From Cephalopachus bancanus (lineage: Eukaryota > Chordata > Mammalia > Primates > Tarsiidae), in NCBI GenBank assembly GCA_027257055.1, contig JAPVLO010000044.1, positions 1,550,001-1,614,000 on the forward strand: a stretch of DNA of 64,000 bases. Reading direction: 5' to 3'. Shown piece by piece: positions 57,079 through 64,000 of the stretch; position 1 is the first letter of the stretch, and each line of letters starts with the position of its first letter. Below the pieces are notes generated by a model, which did no database searches, was not told where the DNA came from, and saw only the letters and a list, made by a program, of their open reading frames with translations. The translations under genes and the position numbers were made by a program.

Positions 57079-58049
57079 GATATATATATATATTTACTAC
57101 AATAGCTTTGGGGATTAAAAATAGTTTTGATCTGGGCTTTAAGTGTACCCACCACCCCCAACTGTGCACATTGTATCTGATAGGTGACTTTTTGTCCACC
57201 CATCCCATCCCTCTCCCCCTTTTTAAGTCTCCAATGACATTTATACCATTCTCTATGTCTTTTCAGATCCTTAGTTTAGCGCTCACTGATGAATGAGAAT
57301 ATGCATTGTTTGATTTTCTGTTCCTGAGTTAGTTTGCTTAAGATGATGTTCCCCAATTCCAACCAAATTGCTGCAAAAGACATTATTTCATTCTTTTTGA
57401 TAGATGAATAGTATTCTATAGTGTATAAATACCACATTTTCATTATCCACTGATTGGATGATGGGCATTTAAGTTGATTCCACATTTTTGTGATTATGGA
57501 TTGTGCTGCAATGAACATGTGGGTACAGTTATCTTTGGTATATAACAACCTCTGTTCCTTTGGATAGATACCTAGTACAAGAATTGCTGGATCAAATGGT
57601 AGATCTACTTTTAGTAGTTTGAGAAATCTCCATACCACTTTCCTTAGAGGCTCCCACCAAAGAGTGTATATACATTCCCTTTCTCTCTGCATCCACACCA
57701 ACATTTATTTTTTTTATTTTTTAATGTGAAAAGTGGTATCTCATTATGGTTTTAATGTCCATTTCCCTGATGATGAGTAATGTTGAGCATTTTTTCATGT
57801 TTGTTGGCCATTTGTATATCTTCTTTTGAAAGATGTCTGTTCATGTTATTTGCCCACTTTTTAATGGGGTTATTTACTGTTTTCTTGCTGATTTGTTTGA
57901 GTTCTTTGTAGATTCTGGATATTAGTTTTTGTTGCATTTGCTTTTGGGATGTTAGCCATAAATTATTTGCCTAAACTGATGTCCAGAAGAGTTTTTCCTT
58001 CGTTTTCTTCTAGGATTTTTATGGTTTCAGGTCTGACACTTAAATGTTT

Positions 58050-58358
58050 TTTCTGTTTTGTTTTGGTTTTTTTTTAGTTGAAGTCTCACTCTGCCACCCA
58101 GGCTGGAGTACAGTGGCATGCTCACGGCCACTGCAGCCTCAATCTGCTGGGCTCAGGAGATCCTTCTCACCTTGTAGTCTTCCAAGTAGCAGGAACTAAA
58201 GGCATGCACCACCATGCCCAGCTAACTTTTTGATTTATTGTAGAGATGAGGTTTCACCAAGTTGCCCAGGCTGGTCTTGAACCTGTGGGCTTAGACAATC
58301 CTCTCACCTTGGCCTCTCAAAGTACTAGAATTATAGGTTTGAGCCACTGCACCCGGCC
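58050..58358 (-). mobile_element. Alu inside the L1, minus
   Basis: 'AGTTGAAGTCTCACTCTGCC' start, 'GATTTATTGTAGAGATGAGG' linker, 'GCCACTGCACCCGGCC' end. Target duplication not clean ('ACTTAAATG' left, 'CATTTAAGT' right, approximate). Confidence 0.9.
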
Positions 58359-59583
58359 CATTTAAGTCTTTAATCCTTCTTGAGTTAATTTTTGTATATG
58401 GGAGAGATAGAGATCAAGTTTCATTTTTCTGCATGTACCTATCCAATTTTTCCAGCACCATCTCCTGAATACGGTACCCTTTCTCCAGTGTATGTTTCTG
58501 TCTACTTCATCAAAGATCATTTGGTGGTAGGTATTTGAGTTTATTTCTGGATTCTCTATTCTGTTCCATTGGTTCATGTGCTTGCTCTTTGTACCATGCT
58601 TTTTTGGTTACTACAGCCTTGTAGTATATTGTAGAATAATTTTAAGTCAGGTAATGTTATGCCTCCAGCTATGTTCTTTTTGCCTAGAAATACTTTGACT
58701 ATTATGGCTATTTTTTGGTTCCATATGAATTTTCTAATTTTGTGAAAAATTATGCTGGTAGTTTGATAAGGATTGCATTGAATCTGTAGATTACTTTGAA
58801 TAATATGGTCATTCTAACAATGTTGATTCTTCCAATCCATGAACATGGGATGTTTCTCCATTTGTGTCCTCTGCAATTTCTTTCATCAAAGTTTTATAGT
58901 TCTTCTTGTAGGACTCTTTCACCTCCTTGGTCAAATGTATTTCTAGGTAATTTAGCTTTTTGGCTGCTATTGTAAATGAAATTAAGTTCTTGATTATAAT
59001 CTCAGCTTGGTCACTATTGGTGTATAGCAGTGCTGCTGATTCGTGTGTGTGTTGATTTTTGTATCCTGAAACTTTACTGAATTCATTTATCAAGTCTAGA
59101 AGTCTTTTGGAGGAATCTTTAGGATTTTCTAGGTATAAAATCATATTGTCAGCATAGAGAGATAGTTTTATTTTTTCTTTTCCAATTTTAATACCCTTTA
59201 TTTCTTTTTCTTGCCTGATTACTTTGGCTAGGACTTTCAGTACTATGTTGAATAGCAGTGGTGAAAGATGGCATCCTTGCCTTGTTCCAGTTTGGAGGGG
59301 AATACATTCAGCTTTTCTCCATTCTGGATGACACTGGCTGTGGATTTGCCACACATGGCTTTTATTATGTTGAGGACTGTTCCCTCTATGCCTATTGTGC
59401 TGAGGACTTTTATTTTGAAGGAATGCTGTACTTTATAGAATGCTTTTTCTGCATCTATTGAAAGATAATATGATTTTTGTTTTTAATTCTGTTTATGTAG
59501 TGAATTACATTTATTGATTTGTGTATGTTGAACCATTCTTGCATCCCTGGAATAAAACCTACTTGGTTGTGGTGTAGTTTTTT

Positions 59584-59586
<3 letters not shown>

Positions 59587-59630
<44 letters not shown>
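59587..59630. repeat. (TG)n microsatellite within L1 ORF2
   Basis: About 21 TG units replacing a few codons of the RT; disrupts the frame. Confidence 0.97.
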
Positions 59631-59633
<3 letters not shown>

Positions 59634-60543
59634 TGAATTTGACTCGCTAATATTTTGCTGAGGATTTTTGCATTTATGTCCATAAGGGATATTGGCCTGT
59701 TGTTTTCTTTTTTGTTGTGTTTTTCCTGGCTTTGATATCAGAAGATACTAACCTCATAGAATGAGTTAGGGAGGATTAACTCCTCTTCAATCTTGTGGAA
59801 TAGCTTCAGTAAAATTGATAGCAGATCTTCTTTGAAGGTCTAGTAGAATTCAGGTATGAGTCCTTAAGTTTCTGGACTCTTGTCTTTTAGAAGACATATA
59901 ATTACTATTTCAATCTTACTACTCATTACTGATCTGTTCTGGGTTTCTATTTCTTCCTGATTCAAGATTGGGGGTTGTACATTTCCAAGAATTTATCCAT
60001 TTCCTCTAGATTGTCTAGTTTGTTTGCAAACAAATGATCTCAGATGATCTTTCGAATTTCCATTGTATCAGTTGTAATGTCTCCCTTTTCTTTTCAGACT
60101 GATCTAGTTTGGATCTTTTCTCTTTGTTTTGTAATTAACCCAGCCAGCAGTATATCAATTTTGTTTATTATTTCAGAGAACCAACTTTTTGTTTCATTGA
60201 TCCTTTTTATTTTTTCAAAAAAATTTGTATCAATTTCATTTAGTTCTGCTTTGATCATTTTTTTTTACTTCTCACTTTGGATTTGGTCTGCTTGTGTTTT
60301 ACTAGTTCACTGAGGTGTGATGTTAGGTTGTAAATACGTAGGCCTTTAGCATTATAAATTTACCACTGAGCACAGCTTTGGCGGTGTCCCAAAGGTTTTG
60401 ATAATTTGCTTTATTGGTTTCATTTTGATAAACTTTCTAATTTCCATCTTGATTTTATTGTTGACCCCAAAAATCATTCAGGAGCAGATTGTTTTAACTA
60501 CCATGTTTTGTTTGATTTTACAAGTTCTTCTTGGAGTTAATTT

Positions 60544-60830
60544 TTTTTTTTGAGTTGGAGTCTCACTCCATTGCCCAGGTTGGAGTGCAGTGGCATGATT
60601 TTGGTTACCCCAGCATTGATCTGCTGGTCTCCGACAATTCTTTCACCTCAACCTTCCAAGTAGCCAGAACTACAGGCATGCACTACTGTGCCTGGCTAAT
60701 TTTTTATTTATTGTAGAGATGAGGTCTCATCAGTTGCCTGGGGTGGTCTCAAACCCACAGGCTCGGGTAATCCATTCATCTTGGCCTCCCAAAGTGCTGG
60801 GATTACAGGTTGGGCCACTGAACCAGGCTA
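60544..60830 (-). mobile_element. Alu inside the L1, minus
   Basis: T-tract, 'GAGTTGGAGTCTCACTCC', ends '..CCACTGAACCAGGCTA'. Target-site duplication GAGTTAATTT at 60534-60543 and 60831-60840. Confidence 0.95.
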
Positions 60831-61639
60831 GAGTTAATTTCTAGTTTTATTTCACTGTGGTCTGAGAATGATTTTGATTTGTTTGTTTGTTTTTTAATTT
60901 ATTGAGACTTGATTTGTGGCCTATCATATGGTCTATCTTGGAGACTGTTCCATGTGCTGATGAAAATAATGTATATTCTGTACTTTTGGGATGGAATGTT
61001 TTGTAAATGTCTGTTAGTTCCATTAACTCTAGAGTCTGGTTTAGTTCCAGTGTTTCTTTGTTGACTTTCTGCCTTGATGATCCATCTATTGCTGTCAGTA
61101 TGTCAGTGGAGTGTTGAAGTCTCCCATTATTATTGTATTGCTTTTATCCCTTTTTTTTTAGACTCAGTCGAATTTGTTTTATAAAGCTGGGGGCTTTGGT
61201 GTTAGGTACATATATATTTAAGATTGTTATGTCTTATTGAATTAATTCCTTTATCAGTATATAGTAACCATCTTTGTCTTTTGGTTTTCTTTTTTTAACT
61301 GCTGCTAATTTAAAGTCCATTTTATCAATATGAGAATGACTACTCCTGCTCATTTTTGGTCTCCATTTGTGTGGAATATTTATCCCCACCCCTTTTCCTT
61401 GAGTCTACAGGAGTCTTTGTGAGTTAAGTAGGTCTCTTAAATGTAGCAGTTTTTTGTGTTTTTTTTTTTTTTCATTCTGCCTGTCTACATTTTTTTTTTT
61501 GTGGGGCATTGAGACCACTTACATTCAGAGTTAATAATATGTAAGGTACTATTCCATTCATCGTACTGGTTGTTATCTGGTTGCTTTATTTATTCATTTA
61601 TTTTCTCAACTGTGTTGGTGCTTCATCTGAGCTTTATGG

Positions 61640-62370
61640 TTTCCAGCATTTTTCTACTGGTATTTTGAACTTTTGTATCAGTACTTAGAATTCCTTTGAG
61701 TATTTCTTATAGAGCCTGTATAGTGGTGACAAATTCCCTCAGTGTCTGGGAAATACTTCATTTCCCATGCATTTGTGAAACTTAGTTTTGTGGGATACAA
61801 AATCCTTGGCTGATGATTATTTTGTTTGTGGAGATTGAAGATGGGCCCCAATCCCTTCTGTATTGTAGGGTTTCTTCTGAGAAGTCTGCTGTTAGTCTGA
61901 TAGGTTTACCTTTATATGTTATTTGAAACTTTTGTCTCTTAAGATTCTTTCCTTCACATAGCTTTGAATAACTAAATGATTATATGCCTTGGGGATGAAC
62001 TTCTTGCAAGGAATCTTCTGGGGGTTCTTTGGGCTTCTTGTATCTGGATATTTACATTTCTCGCAAGGCCGGGGAAATTTTCTTCCATTATTCTCTTAAA
62101 TAGGTTTTCCAAACCTGTGGCTTCCTCTTCTTCCTCAGGAGCACCTATGATTCTTAGGTTTGGACATTTTACATAACCCCACATTTCTTCAAGACTTTGT
62201 TCCATTCTTTTGATTCTTTTTTCTTTATTGTTTTTAGTTGAATTAATTCAAAAATCTTGTCTTTAAGTTCTGTGATCCTTTCTTCTGCTCATTCTAGTCT
62301 TCTGATAAGCTTTCCACTTTGTTTTATGCTTCCCTAAATTATTCTTTCATTTCCAGGATTTTTTCTTCTT
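61640..62370 (-). pseudogene. L1 ORF1 (RNA-binding protein) remnant
   Basis: The minus-strand frame 62205-61972 shows 'CPNLRIIGAPEEEEEATGL', 'ENFPGLARNVNIQIQEAQRT' and 'SSPRHIII', the start of the ORF1p RNA-recognition domain. Upstream coiled-coil text is AT-rich and broken; downstream C-terminal text is present but with stops. Family role: nucleic-acid chaperone packaging L1 RNA. Borders approximate. Confidence 0.85.
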
Positions 62371-62379
62371 ATTTGAGGT

Positions 62380-63553
62380 TGGCAGGGGGCTGGTATAAGC
62401 ACTGTAGGGTTCCCTTGATTATATATAGCCTTGATGTAGTGAGTTTCTCAATTGCCAGCTGTGGTGGTTCTTTACTGGGTTTCTGCAGTGGCTCATAATG
62501 TCCTAAGTGGCCAGAGTGGTTTGGAAAGTGGTGTTAACTGGGGTTTGGGATCAAGCCTTCCCCAAAGTTGAGGCGTTACATCCAATGTGGTAGGCTGTAA
62601 TGTTGAGCTCTGGTCAGGGAGGTGGCCTTGTGAAAAAAAGCCAGCTGTGATGGTAGCTGTGGACTTTTTCCTTGGCATGTGTTGTTCCAAGGAAGTGCCC
62701 AGCCAACCTAGATGGAGGGAGAGGCTCTGGGGATTATCCAAATTCTCTGTTTTGAGACTTTGAGGGGATTGCAGAGGGTGATGAAAAGGAGTTTGAGCAC
62801 TTCACAAACGTGCACCCTTGGCTCCCCCAGTGGGGATTAGGAGAAATTCCCAGGCTACTAGAGTAAAGCTGTTGTGCAGGGTAGGCACAGATGTGTTTAT
62901 TCAGAGAGTGAGAGCTTACCATAGTAATGAGTCCCCCCTGGCCTCCTACCTTGCCCTCAGGCAGTTTGCCTTGTGAATGTCAAAGTGCGGTCAGCCTCAG
63001 GGCCTAAAGTATTCTTGGCGTAACCTGCCCCAGCCAGAAACTGTCTGCAGCCAAAGGGTTTTCCCTTGGGGCACTTCCCCTCTCAGGTCAGCTAGAAAGC
63101 AGCCAAACCACCTGCAAGGGTTGAGTTCCTGGGAGATGGTTGGTGCTACTCAAGACTTTCTTTTTTCCTTGCATCACTCTATGTGGGCTTTGCCAGGGCA
63201 CAGCTGTGGGCAAGACTGTTTCCTGTGAGGGACTGAAGTCCCACAAGGCTCAAGCGATCTGCCAATTCTGCAGCAGGAGCACAGAATTCCAGAATTCCCC
63301 CCTCTTAACTTCCCCACTACATCTGGAGGCTGCTGGAGGATTGTGGTTGTGCAGGTGAGAGCTTGACTAGTTCCAGCCCAGGTAGATGGAGTTTTCCTCT
63401 TCTTTGCCCTCTGTGTTTATTATTCCTTCTTTGAAACGTCATGGGGTATGCTGCTGGTCTTGTTCCTCTGTAGATGCTGAGGAAACTATCTTGGTACTCC
63501 ATTTGAGAAACTCATTCTAGCTTTCTCATGTCAGCCATCTTAATCCCTTCCTG
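62380..63553 (-). other. L1 5' UTR
   Basis: GC-richer than the rest of the element, reading toward ORF1 on the minus strand. In L1s this region carries an internal promoter. Whether this copy retains activity cannot be seen. Confidence 0.7.
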
Positions 63554-63554
63554 T

Positions 63555-63780
63555 GGCCACATATTTTATAGTTCCGTTTACACAAATTATCCAGATAGGC
63601 AAATCCATAGAGACAGAAAGATTAGTGGTTGCCAGGGACTGAGTGGAGGCAGTATTGGGAGTGACAACAAGATTTCCTTTGAGAGTAAAGAAGTTCTGGA
63701 ATTAGATAGTAGTAATGGCTGCACGAAATTATGAATGTACTTGATGCTACTGAATTGTACACTTTAAAATGGTTAAAATG
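63555..63780 (+). mobile_element. Old L1M 3' UTR, right piece
   Basis: 'GGCCACATATTTTATAGTTC', 'AGATAGGCAAATCCATAGAG', 'TTAGTGGTTGCCAGGGACTG', 'GAATTGTACACTTTAAAATG': continuation of the piece at 56627-56661, split by the younger L1. Confidence 0.8.
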
Positions 63781-64000
63781 GGCCAGGCGCAGTGGCTCAG
63801 CCTATAAACCCAGAATTTTGGGAGGCCGAGGTAAGAAGATTGCCTGAGCCCAGGGGTTCGCAATCAGCCTGGGCAACTTGGTGAGATCTCGTCTCTACAA
63901 TAAATCACAAGAATTAGCCAGGTGTGGTGGTAAGTGTCTGTACTTCCAGCTATTCAGAAGGCTGAGATGGAAAGATCCCCTAAGCCCAGCAGGCCAAGGC
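63781..64000 (+). mobile_element. Alu, plus strand, cut by window end
   Basis: 'GGGCCAGGCGCAGTGGCTCA' start, linker 'CTACAATAAATCACAAGAAT', right arm to 'CAGCAGGCCAAGGC'. Continues beyond the window. Confidence 0.95.

Larger units (their letters stand above)
57276..61560 (-). pseudogene. L1 ORF2 (endonuclease/reverse transcriptase) remnant
   Basis: Minus-strand pieces: 59683-59483 early RT ('[17 protein letters not shown]'); 59354-58809 RT palm with '[18 protein letters not shown]' and '[10 protein letters not shown]'; 57937-57752 ('[14 protein letters not shown]'); 57704-57276 C-terminal region with 'PFDPAILVLGIYP' and 'IEYYSSIKKNEIMSF'. The palm motif reads YADN where active L1s have an FADD/YADD-type motif, so a catalytic Asp is lost. 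Endonuclease text (about 60.3-61.5 kb) is broken. Two Alus interrupt the frame. Confidence 0.88.
56662..63554 (-). mobile_element. Nearly full-length L1, minus strand
   Basis: The T-rich 3' tail starts next to the left target copy (GGCCACATAT, 56653-56662) and the 5' UTR ends just before the right copy (from about 63555). The 5' start, read on the minus strand, is 'GGGATTAAGATGGCTGACAT', typical of an L1 start. Order on the minus strand: 5' UTR (about 63,550-62,380), ORF1, ORF2, 3' UTR. Removing the solo LTR and two Alus leaves about 5.9 kb. Both reading frames carry stops and frameshifts, so it is a dead copy. Confidence 0.88.

Noticed and set aside
56892..57296. 134-codon frame across the solo LTR
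   Set aside because: Runs across the boundary between LTR and L1 3' UTR in the plus direction; chance reading, no retroviral domain.
57276..59683. Several long minus-strand frames as possible host genes
   Set aside because: All are consecutive pieces of a broken L1 ORF2.
1..64000. tRNA, snRNA, Y RNA or 5S-like genes
   Set aside because: Scanned by eye for their conserved cores; none seen except tRNA- or 7SL-derived parts of MIR and Alu.

Overview
The window reads as mammalian, and specifically primate, nuclear DNA with no protein-coding gene that I can support. Around a dozen Alu elements are present, most with clean target-site duplications. Their consensus is not the usual monkey/ape one. 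They carry 'CTACAATAAATCAAAAA' in the middle, 'AACTTGGCGAGACC' in the left arm and a 3' end 'GACTCCAACTC' before the A-tail. I associate this pattern with lemurs and lorises (strepsirrhines), so my best guess is a lemur or loris; this is inference from memory, not a search. L1, MIR, L2, MER1/2/5/20, MLT-type LTRs and a mariner complete an ordinary placental repeat set.

Layout. (1) 1-34.2 kb is repeat-rich: about ten Alus, old and younger L1 pieces, several LTR-like stretches, AT-rich microsatellites, and a deeply nested locus at 16.9-19.0 kb where an MLT2-type LTR holds a MER2 DNA transposon that in turn holds an Alu and an internally deleted mariner. A 5'-inverted (twin-primed) L1 lies at 28.5-30.5 kb. 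(2) 34.2-56.3 kb is strikingly poor in young repeats: one truncated Alu, otherwise only ancient MIR/L2/MER5 fragments and simple repeats. It contains several compact, CpG-bearing or homeodomain/forkhead-motif-bearing unique stretches (notably 35.9-36.2, 37.4-37.65, 38.75-39.1, 41.8-42.1, 48.85-49.1 and 51.95-52.35 kb) that look like conserved non-coding elements, i.e. candidate distal enhancers. (3) 56.35-63.8 kb is an old L2 and an old L1 3' UTR split by a nearly complete minus-strand L1 (about 5.9 kb without later insertions) with a matching GGCCACATAT duplication on both sides. That L1 was later hit by a solo LTR and two Alus. A further Alu is cut by the window end.

All open reading frames seen are explained by repeats (L1 ORF1/ORF2 remnants, Alu and microsatellite translations) or are short and unrecognised. 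The longest unexplained one is 188 codons on the minus strand at 43,977-44,543. No rRNA, tRNA, snRNA, CRISPR or bacterial-type features were seen. I did not find a convincing new gene system; the most biologically interesting signal is the repeat-poor island with clustered candidate enhancers.
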